The position numbers were made by a program, and so were the translations under genes. Below the pieces are notes generated by a model. That model saw only the letters and a program-made list of their open reading frames with translations. It had not been told where the DNA came from and ran no database searches. 64,000 bases of DNA from Gilliamella apis. GTDB taxonomy: Bacteria; Pseudomonadota; Gammaproteobacteria; Enterobacterales; Orbaceae. Every line of letters begins with the position of its first letter. Position 1 is the first letter of the stretch. The stretch lies in assembly GCF_002142155.1 (NCBI RefSeq), contig NZ_NASD01000004.1, positions 83,921 through 147,920 of the forward strand. The letters run 5' to 3'. This document shows positions 52,739 through 61,335 of the stretch, piece by piece.

Positions 52739-53908
52739 TTATCCATTAACATGTTGTAATAATAAATCTTGGTATTTTTTAAATCTGGCAATAATAGCCG
52801 GATGATACTGGTTAGTATTAATTGCTTGTTGTAAAGATCGTTTATCATTGTTGTTAAAACAAGATAAAACTTCGTTTAATAAACGTGTTTTTTCATTAGA
52901 CTCAACGAATGCGGCATCAATTCCACAAAGGGTAATATCAAATAATTCCAAACGTGAAAAATGAAACGCTTGCTCGGCTAGCTGATACTCTTTTTCGATA
53001 TCGGTACCAAAAATACCAGCATCGTCGGTATTAAGGGTAATTCTTACCCCTTTATCATAAAGTTGTCGAATTGGGTGATTATGAATATCACCATGTAAAT
53101 TATTGACTAAAATACGATTACTGGTGAGAGCTATTTCTAACGTGATTTCGTTATCAACTAATTGTTTAATCAAGCTATCATCTTCAATTGCTGCGATACC
53201 GTGCCCGATACGATTTGCACCATGTTTTAAAGCTTGAATAATACTTTCAGCCGAATCAATTTCACCTGCATGGTAGGATTTTTTTAAATTTAATTTTTCA
53301 GCAAGTTGATGAGCTTTTTCAAAATCATCAAAATGCCCAGCTTTTTCATTGCCGGCAATATTAAATCCAGTAATAAATGGATGCGGATTATTTTCGATAA
53401 AATGCAATGTATCGTATACTACTTCGGCGCCAAGATGGCGTACGCCAATAACATGATATCGTACCGTTATATTATGCTCTTTTTGAACATCGATAATCGC
53501 TTTATCCATTTGATTTAGTGTTTGTTGAAATCTTGCTTGATCCCAAACAACTTTACCTTGGTTTTCTGTTGCACAAATATGATAAGGTGACAGAAATAAT
53601 TCGCAATAAATTAACCCTTGTTTAGCATTTCTACTTAAAAAATCGTAGGTAATTAAGTAATAATCGTCAGGATTTTTCACAAAATTAGAAACAGTATCAT
53701 AGGTTTGGATAAATGAAACAAAGTCAGATTCATCATAATTATATCGACCATTTTTATACTCGATCTCATTATAATCGCCGATTTGATAACACAATGAATC
53801 AGGAAAAGGTAGATGATTTTTATCGGCTAGTTTTTTAGCCATAAAGGGAGTAATACTGCCTTCTACATGCTCATGAAGTATAACTTTTGGGATTATTTGC
53901 TTATTCAT
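52739..53908 (-). CDS. add: adenosine deaminase family protein
   Basis: The enzyme should deaminate adenosine and deoxyadenosine to inosine forms for DeoD. The 389-residue product keeps the zinc His pair (LHEHVEGS), AGNEKAGH, YHAGEID (His and catalytic Glu), RIGHG, and NTDDAGIFGT with the metal-binding Asp. At 389 residues it is longer than E. coli Add (333) and its N-terminal motif is unusual, so it is a divergent member and the symbol is used for function by context. First gene of the add-cpdB-cdd-pdp-ushA-yjjI-yjjW run. Confidence 0.82.
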   Translation of the reverse strand: MNKQIIPKVILHEHVEGSITPFMAKKLADKNHLPFPDSLCYQIGDYNEIEYKNGRYNYDESDFVSFIQTYDTVSNFVKNPDDYYLITYDFLSRNAKQGLIYCELFLSPYHICATENQGKVVWDQARFQQTLNQMDKAIIDVQKEHNITVRYHVIGVRHLGAEVVYDTLHFIENNPHPFITGFNIAGNEKAGHFDDFEKAHQLAEKLNLKKSYHAGEIDSAESIIQALKHGANRIGHGIAAIEDDSLIKQLVDNEITLEIALTSNRILVNNLHGDIHNHPIRQLYDKGVRITLNTDDAGIFGTDIEKEYQLAEQAFHFSRLELFDITLCGIDAAFVESNEKTRLLNEVLSCFNNNDKRSLQQAINTNQYHPAIIARFKKYQDLLLQHVNG

Positions 53909-54026
53909 CTAATTCTAATCTGTTCAATTATGCTTATAGGGCACTTGTAATAGTCATATTTCAGCAATTGATTAGAGTAACAAAAGCTGAATTGACACTC
54001 TTTTTACAAGCATTTTATTCTACCTT

Positions 54027-54136
54027 GATAAGACACTTATTTTCCATACATTTTGTGTGACTTATCGAATTTATGTGAGGCTGGTAACATTTTAGCCTAG
54101 TTAAGAATTAGGCAACAATTTAATGGTTGCCTAATT
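54027..54136 (+). ncRNA. candidate small RNA in the add-nupG gap
   Basis: On the plus strand a perfect TTGACA (53992-53997) and TATTCT (54016-54021), 18 bases apart, point into the gene-free gap 53909-54210. Transcription would begin near 54027, where GATAAGACAC pairs with GTGT-ga-CTTATC (to 54066). At 54106-54136 AATTAGGCAAC pairs with GTTGCCTAATT (11 pairs). No U-run follows the last stem, so termination is uncertain. No protein frame fits. The second stem may instead serve the minus-strand nupG transcript. Confidence 0.35.
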
Positions 54137-54210
54137 ATTGATGTTATTAAGTTACTAGCTAATAACCTGATTCAACTATTTATTTTAATATTAATTGAAT
54201 TTTATGTTAG

Positions 54211-55464
54211 TTAGTTTCTAACGGTTGCAGTTTTTTGCTCAGTAGTATCATTTTGGAAAATTAAAACAAAAATAATTGCAAGCACTAATGAATAACCTGC
54301 AAAGACAAGCCATACATTATGCCAATCAATACCCGCTTCTGAAGTATAGTGGTCAACAACAATACCACTAATCATTGAACCTAAATAAGCACCAATACCG
54401 TTAGTCATTGTCATAAATAAACCTTGAGCACTGTTACGGATGTTAGGTGATACTGTTTTTTCAACATACATTGAGCCTGAAATATTATAGAAATCAAAGG
54501 CACAACCATAAACAATCATCGATAACAGTAACAGCACAAAGCCGAATGGTGATGGATCGCCGTAAGCAAAAAGACCAAAGCGAGCAACCCATGCCAACAT
54601 ACTGATTAACATCACGTATTTAATACCAAGTTTTTTCATAAAAAATGGTACAAATAAGATAAATACGACTTCTGAAATTTGTGAAATAGATAATAAAACT
54701 GATGGGAATTTAACCACTAAACTATCTGCATATTCTGGTACTTTATCGAAGTCATGTAGAAACGGATTACCAAAAGTATTAGTAATTTGTAAAATCCCAC
54801 CTAATAACACAGCAAATAAAAAGAAGATAGCCAATCTAGGTTGTTTTAATAATATAAATGCATCTAAACCTAATGAACTTATAATAGACTTTTCTTTGCC
54901 ATCATTTTTTGCAACTTCAATTAAAGGTAAGGTTAATGAATAAAGACTCAATAAAACTGAACTACCAGCTGCAATATAAAGTTGCATATTACTGAGTTCT
55001 AACTGCATAAAGCTAACCATCCACATTGCTACGATAAAACCGATAGTGCCGAAGATTCGAATTGCAGGGAACTGTTCGATAACGTCTAGTCCTTGTGATT
55101 CTAAGCAAGAGTAAGAAATTGAATTAGAAATTGCAATGGTTGGCATAAATGCAAGACAATGGATAAGCATCACACTCATCATTAAAAATGGCGATGTGAT
55201 AGATGCAGCGATAAATAAGGTTACTGCACCAATCAAATGGCAAAGCACATATAAGCGGTTAGCAGGTATCCATCTATCAGCTACGATACCAAGCAGACTA
55301 GGCATAAATACTGAAGCAATACCCATGGTGCCATATACGGCGCCAACTTCAATACCAGTAAATTTTAATTTAATCATCATATAGGAGCCTAAGGTAATTA
55401 GCCAACTCCCCCAGATAAAAAATTGTAAAAATAATATAACTTTCAGTTGTAGCTTGGTATTCAT
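54211..55464 (-). CDS. nupG: nucleoside:H+ symporter NupG
   Basis: The 417-residue MFS protein has about 12 membrane helices and matches E. coli NupG (418) from end to end: LQFFIWGSWLITLGSYMM, FMPSLLGIVADRW, RIFGTIGFIVAMW, FAYGDPSPFGFVLLLLSMIV and NISGSMYVEK. It imports purine and pyrimidine nucleosides across the inner membrane and links periplasmic UshA/CpdB to the cytoplasmic enzymes. It is set apart from deoD by a terminator and from add by 300 bases, so it may be transcribed alone. Confidence 0.95.
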   Translation of the reverse strand: MNTKLQLKVILFLQFFIWGSWLITLGSYMMIKLKFTGIEVGAVYGTMGIASVFMPSLLGIVADRWIPANRLYVLCHLIGAVTLFIAASITSPFLMMSVMLIHCLAFMPTIAISNSISYSCLESQGLDVIEQFPAIRIFGTIGFIVAMWMVSFMQLELSNMQLYIAAGSSVLLSLYSLTLPLIEVAKNDGKEKSIISSLGLDAFILLKQPRLAIFFLFAVLLGGILQITNTFGNPFLHDFDKVPEYADSLVVKFPSVLLSISQISEVVFILFVPFFMKKLGIKYVMLISMLAWVARFGLFAYGDPSPFGFVLLLLSMIVYGCAFDFYNISGSMYVEKTVSPNIRNSAQGLFMTMTNGIGAYLGSMISGIVVDHYTSEAGIDWHNVWLVFAGYSLVLAIIFVLIFQNDTTEQKTATVRN

Positions 55465-55631
55465 TTTGATTCCTTATTAAATGAGATCTTTCTAACCTAT
55501 TAGATAAAAATTAATGAATAAAGATAAAATTTTGTTATTACTATTAATAATCTAGTTATAACGCTCAACAACATTTATCGTTAATAATAACGTCAATGTT
55601 AAAATTCTTGGTTCCTCTTTTTTGAGTAACC

Positions 55632-55658
55632 AAAAAAAATGGCAGATATTCTGCCATT
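55632..55658 (-). terminator. terminator of deoB-deoD
   Basis: AATGGCAGA (55638-55646) pairs with TCTGCCATT (55650-55658), 3-base loop. On the minus strand eight U residues follow. Confidence 0.9.
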
Positions 55659-55663
55659 ATTTA

Positions 55664-56377
55664 TTATGAATTAACTAATACCGACTCTAAAGCGACTGTA
55701 ATCATCTCTTTAAAACCCAGCTGACGCTGTTCAGATGACATAGCTTCGTCTTTGCGAATATGATCTGAAACAGTACAGATCGCTAATGCTTTAGCTCCGT
55801 ATTCTGCTGCTACACCATAAATACCAGCGGCTTCCATTTCGACACCTAGAATATTGTATTTTTCCATAATATCGAAAAGATCAGGCTCGACGCTATAAAA
55901 TAGATCAGCAGAAAAAAGATTACCCACTTTAACATTCACATTTAATTGTTTCGCTGCATTAACAGCATTACAAATTAAACCGAAATCAGCAATGGCGGCA
56001 AAATCATGATCTTTAAAACGTAACCGATTGACTTTTGAATCAGTGCAGGCACCCATGCCAATAACCACATCACCAAGATTGACATCGGGGCTGATGGCGC
56101 CACATGAACCGATGCGAATGATGTTTTTAACACCATAAAATTTAATCAGTTCAGTTGTGTATATAGAACAAGATGGAATGCCCATACCATGCCCCATAAC
56201 AGATATTTTCTTTCCTTTATAGTCACCGGTAAAACCTAGCATTCCTCTAACATTGGTAACTTCTTTAGCATTCTCTAAAAAAGTTTCGGCAATAAACTTA
56301 GCGCGTAATGGATCGCCGGGCATCAAAACCGTTTGAGCAAAAGCGTCATCGGCGGCGTTAATATGTGGGGTAGGCAT
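55664..56377 (-). CDS. deoD: purine-nucleoside phosphorylase DeoD
   Basis: The hexameric enzyme phosphorolyses purine (deoxy)nucleosides. The 237-residue product has MPTPHINA at the start, [15 protein letters not shown] (phosphate site), [19 protein letters not shown] and the catalytic Asp in CTVSDHI. AGGAG precedes the ATG at 56377. It lies 57 bases after deoB. Confidence 0.97.
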   Translation of the reverse strand: MPTPHINAADDAFAQTVLMPGDPLRAKFIAETFLENAKEVTNVRGMLGFTGDYKGKKISVMGHGMGIPSCSIYTTELIKFYGVKNIIRIGSCGAISPDVNLGDVVIGMGACTDSKVNRLRFKDHDFAAIADFGLICNAVNAAKQLNVNVKVGNLFSADLFYSVEPDLFDIMEKYNILGVEMEAAGIYGVAAEYGAKALAICTVSDHIRKDEAMSSEQRQLGFKEMITVALESVLVNS

Positions 56378-56434
56378 TTAAATCTCCTGATTTATTACTA
56401 AAAAAACGTTACTACACTAACAAAAAACAGCTTA

Positions 56435-57664
56435 CTATTTGCGAATAAATGATTCACCATAATCCATTGGTGATAAATCAAAATAATCCGCAACACTTTG
56501 CCCGATATCAGCAAATGTTTTACGATGACCAAGTGATCCCACCGGAACGCTATCACCGTAAACTAAAACTGGAATATGTTCACGAGTATGATCCGTACCA
56601 GACCAAGTTGGATCACAACCATGATCGGCACTAATAATTAAAAGATCGCCCGGCTCAATAAGCGCTAACATCTCAGGCAAACGTTTATCAAAATATTCTA
56701 ACGCTGCTGCGTAACCAGCAACGTCACGTCGATGACCATAAGATGAATCAAAATCAACAAAATTGGTAAACACAATCGTGTTATCTTTCGCTTGTTTGAT
56801 TTCTTTTAGTGAAGCATCGAATAACGCTTCAATACCTGTTGCTTTAACTTTTTTGGTAATACCCACTTCGGCATAAATATCGGCAATTTTACCGATCGAC
56901 ACAACATTACCTTGTTTTTCATCAACCAATTTTTTTATCATTGTTGGCGCCGGTGGTTCGACAGCTAAATCATGGCGATTACCGGTACGGACAAATTCAC
57001 CAGGCTTATTACCTAAAAATGGTCGAGCAATAACGCGGCCGATATTATAATCGCCTTTATTAAGCTCATCACGCGCAATTTCACAAACTTCATAAAGTTT
57101 ATCTAGACCAAAAGTCTCTTCGTGGCAGGCAATTTGAAACACTGAATCAGCAGAGGTATAAAAAATAGGTTTACCGGTAGCCATATGCTCAAGGCCAAGT
57201 TCATCAAGAATCACAGTACCTGATGAATGGCAATCACCGAGATAGCCCGGCAAATTAGCACGTTTAACAATCTTATCTAATAATTCTTGCGGAAAGCTGT
57301 TAGTAGTATTAGTAAAATAACCCCAGTCAAACAGCACAGGAACGCCAGCGATCTCCCAATGACCAGATGGAGTATCTTTACCAGATGAAATTTCACTGGC
57401 ATAGCCATAAGCACCAATTACATCACCTTCGGTAGCCATTCCTTTAGGGTATGCACCTGTAGATTCATAAGCGGCCTCGATCAAACCTAATTTCCCTAAA
57501 TTTGGTAATCTTAATGGTCCTTGTCGACCATGATCTGCTTTACCTAAAGCACAAGCTTCGGCAATATGACCTAAAGTATCCGAACCTTCATCGCCATACT
57601 TTTTGGCATCTTCAGCGCCGCCGATCCCGAAGGAATCGAGGATCATAATAAAAACTCTTTTCAT
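56435..57664 (-). CDS. deoB: phosphopentomutase
   Basis: DeoB converts ribose-1- or deoxyribose-1-phosphate to the 5-phosphate. The 409-residue product of the alkaline-phosphatase superfamily has metal ligands in [21 protein letters not shown] (the conserved Thr nucleophile), [25 protein letters not shown] precedes ATG 57664. No deoC gene follows to cleave deoxyribose-5-phosphate; it is not in this window. Confidence 0.97.
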   Translation of the reverse strand: MKRVFIMILDSFGIGGAEDAKKYGDEGSDTLGHIAEACALGKADHGRQGPLRLPNLGKLGLIEAAYESTGAYPKGMATEGDVIGAYGYASEISSGKDTPSGHWEIAGVPVLFDWGYFTNTTNSFPQELLDKIVKRANLPGYLGDCHSSGTVILDELGLEHMATGKPIFYTSADSVFQIACHEETFGLDKLYEVCEIARDELNKGDYNIGRVIARPFLGNKPGEFVRTGNRHDLAVEPPAPTMIKKLVDEKQGNVVSIGKIADIYAEVGITKKVKATGIEALFDASLKEIKQAKDNTIVFTNFVDFDSSYGHRRDVAGYAAALEYFDKRLPEMLALIEPGDLLIISADHGCDPTWSGTDHTREHIPVLVYGDSVPVGSLGHRKTFADIGQSVADYFDLSPMDYGESFIRK

Positions 57665-57865
57665 AATTTCCTCTAAATCTCAACTACCATAAAACAGAGC
57701 TACCATCTTGAAGCATAAATTCATTTAAAACCGTGATCGATAACTTATTTCTCGAATTTTATAAAATAATAATAACGTTTACCATAAGGCTGAGTAAAAT
57801 AGATTATAACTAAATTTATAAAAAAGATCGTTTGGTTAGCTATAATACATGATAAAAAAAAACAA

Positions 57866-57909
57866 AAAAGGGATTAGCTCATATTCATTGATTATTTGGC
57901 TAATCTTTT
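57866..57909 (-). terminator. intrinsic terminator in the deoB-murB gap
   Basis: On the minus strand GATTAGC pairs with GCTAATC (7 pairs, 20-base loop) and is followed by CCUUUUUUG and nine more U residues. It implies a minus-strand transcript ending between murB and deoB, or weaker termination of plus-strand reading from deoB's antisense. Confidence 0.5.
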
Positions 57910-57983
57910 GACATTTTTATCAATAAATAAAAAGTCAAGATAAGTAAAAAAAATAGTTTAATCCATAAAAGATCGTTTTGCAT
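57900..57983 (-). CDS. possible small membrane protein (27 residues)
   Basis: The frame MQNDLLWIKLFFLLILTF, then YLLIKMSKD, is a single hydrophobic helix with a basic/polar end, like many bacterial single-helix small proteins. Its stop coincides with the stem of the terminator at 57866-57909. There is no Shine-Dalgarno before the ATG, and upstream ATG codons extend it to 64 residues without improving it. The remainder of the 483-base gap (57665-58147) holds only promoters by expectation. I consider it unproven. Confidence 0.25.
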   Translation of the reverse strand: MQNDLLWIKLFFLLILTFYLLIKMSKD

Positions 57984-58147
57984 TGTGTTAAGATAGCAAA
58001 TAAATAAGCGATAATTGAGTAAAAGTGTTTTATCAAAATTGATAACGCATTGATTGATTAATTTTAAATACTGAATGTCAATAAAAAGCGTCAAATAAAA
58101 TTGGTTTAATCGAATTTAAAAGTATTTTTTATAAAAGGTAGTCATTA

Positions 58148-59158
58148 ATGAACCAAAAAATTCCTAATACATTTGCTTTAGATGTTTATGCTAACCGGGT
58201 CGAAACAGTCACAACCGTTGAACAACTAATGCAAGTTTGGAAAAACAATCTCGATAATCAACCTTTTATAATTATTGGACAAGGCAGTAATACATTATTT
58301 ACTGAAAATTTTGCTGGTACCATCATTGTTAATCGAATTAAAGGATTAACCATAACCGAAAGCGCGACTCACTGGCATTTAAAAGTGGGGGCCGGCGAAT
58401 ATTGGCATGATTTAGTTGCCAATACTATTAACCAGAACATCCCAGGACTTGAAAACTTGGCTTTAATACCCGGTTGTGTCGGTTCTGCACCAATCCAAAA
58501 TATTGGCGCATATGGGGTTGAATTTCAAAAAGTCGCGGATTATGTTGAATTACTTGAATTTGCAACCGGTAAAATTATTAGTGTTACTGATGGTCAATAT
58601 GGCTATCGTGAAAGCATCTTCAAACAAAAATATGCCAATGATTATGCAGTTGTCTATGTTGGTATCAAATTACCAAAACAGTGGGATCCAGTGCTAACTT
58701 ATGGTGAATTACGAAATTTTGATCCAAAAACCGTCACGCCGAAAATGATCTTCGACAAAGTATGTGAGATCCGTCGTAGTAAATTGCCAGATCCTAAAGT
58801 TTTAGGTAACGGTGGTAGCTTTTTTAAAAATCCCGTTGTAGACAAAAAATTTGCTGATAAACTACTTGAAAAATACCCATCAATGCCTATATATCCTCAA
58901 ATAGATAATCAAATAAAATTAGCTGCTGGTTGGTTAATTGATCAGTGTGGTCTAAAGGGATACCAAATTGGTGGTGCAGCAGTCCATCAACAACAAGCTC
59001 TGGTATTAGTCAATAAAGATAATGCGACCGCGCAAGATGTTGTCGCATTAGCGCGTTATATCATCAATGCAGTATTGCAAAAGTTCTCGGTGCACCTATC
59101 GCCTGAAATTCGATTTATGGGAGCGACAGGTGAAATTGACGTGGATAAATTTTTATAA
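58148..59158 (+). CDS. murB: UDP-N-acetylenolpyruvoylglucosamine reductase
   Basis: MurB makes UDP-N-acetylmuramate for peptidoglycan. The 336-residue FAD enzyme has IIGQGSNTLFTENFAG, LIPGCVGSAPIQNIGAYG, YRESIFKQKY (Tyr/Arg of the active site), GNGGSFFKNPVV with the catalytic Ser, and SPEIRFMG with the catalytic Glu near the end. It is type I, with the tyrosine loop, like E. coli MurB (342). First gene of murB-ycaD-birA. Confidence 0.97.
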   Translation: MNQKIPNTFALDVYANRVETVTTVEQLMQVWKNNLDNQPFIIIGQGSNTLFTENFAGTIIVNRIKGLTITESATHWHLKVGAGEYWHDLVANTINQNIPGLENLALIPGCVGSAPIQNIGAYGVEFQKVADYVELLEFATGKIISVTDGQYGYRESIFKQKYANDYAVVYVGIKLPKQWDPVLTYGELRNFDPKTVTPKMIFDKVCEIRRSKLPDPKVLGNGGSFFKNPVVDKKFADKLLEKYPSMPIYPQIDNQIKLAAGWLIDQCGLKGYQIGGAAVHQQQALVLVNKDNATAQDVVALARYIINAVLQKFSVHLSPEIRFMGATGEIDVDKFL

Positions 59159-59194
59159 ATACGTCCTAAAAACAACAAAATTACTTACAAACTT

Positions 59195-60307
59195 ATGAAA
59201 CATTCGTATTCATTTCCTATTTTATTAACGAGTTTACTATTTGTTACCATCGCTTTATCGGCACTCAATACGCAAGTGCCGCTTTGGTTAGTCCGTGAAA
59301 ATTTTTCGCTTGGACAGATAGGTTTAGTTGGTTCAAGCTATTTCACAGGTAACTTGCTTGGCACGATTATGGCAAATTGGTTTATTAGCCGATTTAATGC
59401 CAGATTTACTTACACCTACAGTTGTATCATTTTTGCAATTGCGACTATAGGTTTAAGTTTCTCTATGGATTTTTACAGCTGGGCTATTTGGCGATTTTTC
59501 ATTGGGATCGCTTGCGCTGTCACTTGGGTGGTGATCGAAAGTTGTATTTTAGTCACTGGTACAGTACGCACCCGAGGAAAAATGCTTGCTGTATATTTGA
59601 CTACTTACTACTTAGGTACCGTATTAGGACAAGCATTGCTCCAGTATTTTCCGCAAGAGGTACTCTATTTTGGCTTAGTGATTGCAGTATTAATGGGATT
59701 AGCCATCTTATTTATATTGTTAACCCATTACAAATTACCGAAGAAGAAAAAAAGCAGTTTCAACATTATGCCAATGATAATGTATAAACCTTCTCGCGTT
59801 GGCTTGATTGGTTGTGCGATTGCCGGTATGTTAATTGGATCACTTTATTCACTAATGCCTGCTTACTACTCTCACTTAGGTTATACCGATAATCAAGTTG
59901 CCAATTGGATGGTACTACTAATACTTTCTGGTGTGATTGCCCAAATGCCGGCTAACTGGTGTGCAGATAGGTTTGGTCGCCGTATTGTATTGCTAGTTGA
60001 ATCAATTTTCATGATGATCGCCTGTGGCTTGCTGATATTTAATGTTTGTGGTGTATTAGCCATTATTTTATTAGGCGCAACCATTTACACCATTTACCCA
60101 ATCTCCATGGCGTGGGCTTGCTCATGTGTTCGCAAACAAGAAATTGTATCGATGAACCAAGCCATGCTATTAACCAATACACTCGGAAGTCTAGTTGCTC
60201 CGGCTGTGATAGCTTTTATAATGGACACATTAAGCAATACTTACTTATTTATTAGTTTTGCTATAATTTCACTCTATTTTGTTGTTTTATTATTGCTCAA
60301 AAAGTGA
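59195..60307 (+). CDS. ycaD: MFS transporter, YcaD type
   Basis: The 370-residue protein has 12 predicted membrane helices. It matches E. coli YcaD from memory in VPLWLVRENFSLGQIGLVGSSYFTGNLLGT, of which the second half alone is diagnostic, WVVIESC, YYLGTVLGQ and ADRFGRRIVLL (MFS motif A). The substrate is unknown. It is inserted between murB and birA, which are adjacent in E. coli, with gaps of 36 and 7 bases, so all three are probably one operon. Confidence 0.87.
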   Translation: MKHSYSFPILLTSLLFVTIALSALNTQVPLWLVRENFSLGQIGLVGSSYFTGNLLGTIMANWFISRFNARFTYTYSCIIFAIATIGLSFSMDFYSWAIWRFFIGIACAVTWVVIESCILVTGTVRTRGKMLAVYLTTYYLGTVLGQALLQYFPQEVLYFGLVIAVLMGLAILFILLTHYKLPKKKKSSFNIMPMIMYKPSRVGLIGCAIAGMLIGSLYSLMPAYYSHLGYTDNQVANWMVLLILSGVIAQMPANWCADRFGRRIVLLVESIFMMIACGLLIFNVCGVLAIILLGATIYTIYPISMAWACSCVRKQEIVSMNQAMLLTNTLGSLVAPAVIAFIMDTLSNTYLFISFAIISLYFVVLLLLKK

Positions 60308-60314
60308 GGATTGA

Positions 60315-61268
60315 ATGCGCAGTAACCAAAATCCATTGAAATTAATCAATATATTAGCTGATGGACAGTTTCATTCAGGCGAAGAGTTAGCTAATCTATT
60401 TGGTATTACCCGAGCGGGAATCAACAAATATATCAAAGTACTAAGAGAATGGGGGATTATCTTATCTTCAGTACAAGGTAAAGGTTACTGTTTAGCATCA
60501 CCGATAGACTTACTCGATAAAACTAAAATCGATAACTATTATGGGACTGATAGTCAAGTTGAAGTATTGCCTATTATTGATTCGACTAACCAATATTTAT
60601 TAAATAATATTGACAGATTAACAACGGGTGACAGTTGTGTTGCCGAGTTTCAATCCAAAGCTCGTGGCAGGCGAGGGCGTCAATGGTTTGCACCGTTTGG
60701 CAGTAATCTTTACTTTTCGATGTATTGGCGACTTGATCAAGGCATTGCAGCTGCTATGGGACTAAGTTTAGTAGTTGGTATTGTGATGGCTGATACGTTA
60801 AGGGAAATCTCTGGTCAAGATATTAAAGTTAAATGGCCTAATGATTTGTATCTAGATGATCATAAACTTGCCGGTATATTAGTTGAACTTGCGGGTAAAA
60901 CAGGTGACTGTGCTCATGTTGTCATTGGTATTGGGGTCAATTTAATGATGACTAATCCCGATCCTAATATTGTCAATCAAAAATGGGCTAATTTAGGTAA
61001 AGTTGACCGCAATTTGCTGGTAGCAAAGGTAGCTAAAAACCTCATAACCAAACTTCGTGACTTTGAACAACACGGTCTAACACCATTTCTTAATGATTGG
61101 CAACGACTTGACAATTTTGTTAATCGCCCGGTTAAATTATTAATTGGTGACAATGTGATCCGCGGTGTTGCTAAAGGTATCAATGAGCAGGGTGCATTAC
61201 TTTTAGAACAAAATGGCGAAACCAAGGCGTTTATCGGTGGCGAAATTTCATTAAGGAGTGATGAATAA
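60315..61268 (+). CDS. birA: biotin--protein ligase and biotin operon repressor
   Basis: BirA attaches biotin to AccB and, with biotinyl-AMP, represses bio genes. The 317-residue product keeps the N-terminal winged helix (GEELANLFGITRAGINKYIKVL), so the repressor function is plausible. The ligase core has STNQYLLN, QSKARGRRGRQWFAP (biotinyl-AMP loop) and KWPNDLYLDDHKLAGILVE. The C-terminal SH3-like domain follows. GAGGATTG precedes ATG 60315. It follows ycaD by 7 bases. Confidence 0.96.
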   Translation: MRSNQNPLKLINILADGQFHSGEELANLFGITRAGINKYIKVLREWGIILSSVQGKGYCLASPIDLLDKTKIDNYYGTDSQVEVLPIIDSTNQYLLNNIDRLTTGDSCVAEFQSKARGRRGRQWFAPFGSNLYFSMYWRLDQGIAAAMGLSLVVGIVMADTLREISGQDIKVKWPNDLYLDDHKLAGILVELAGKTGDCAHVVIGIGVNLMMTNPDPNIVNQKWANLGKVDRNLLVAKVAKNLITKLRDFEQHGLTPFLNDWQRLDNFVNRPVKLLIGDNVIRGVAKGINEQGALLLEQNGETKAFIGGEISLRSDE

Positions 61269-61294
61269 ATAGTCAATAGTCGCTGTCACAAAAT

Positions 61295-61320
61295 TGCCCC
61301 ATTTAAGTATAAATGGGGCA
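61295..61320. terminator. shared hairpin between birA and zntA
   Basis: TGCCCCATTT pairs with AAATGGGGCA (10 pairs, 6-base loop) between the convergent genes. T-runs on either side are short (AUUUUG on the minus strand), so efficiency is uncertain. Confidence 0.6.
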
Positions 61321-61335
61321 TGATAAAATTATTAC

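Noticed and set aside
57735..57760. CRP-like site (GATCAC) upstream of deoB
   Set aside because: Only one half matches the TGTGA-N6-TCACA pattern, so it is too weak to list despite the expectation from the E. coli deo operon.
59422..59787. A 121-codon frame inside ycaD in another reading frame
   Set aside because: It is wholly contained in a well-supported gene with recognisable MFS motifs, and has no ribosome site or family features.
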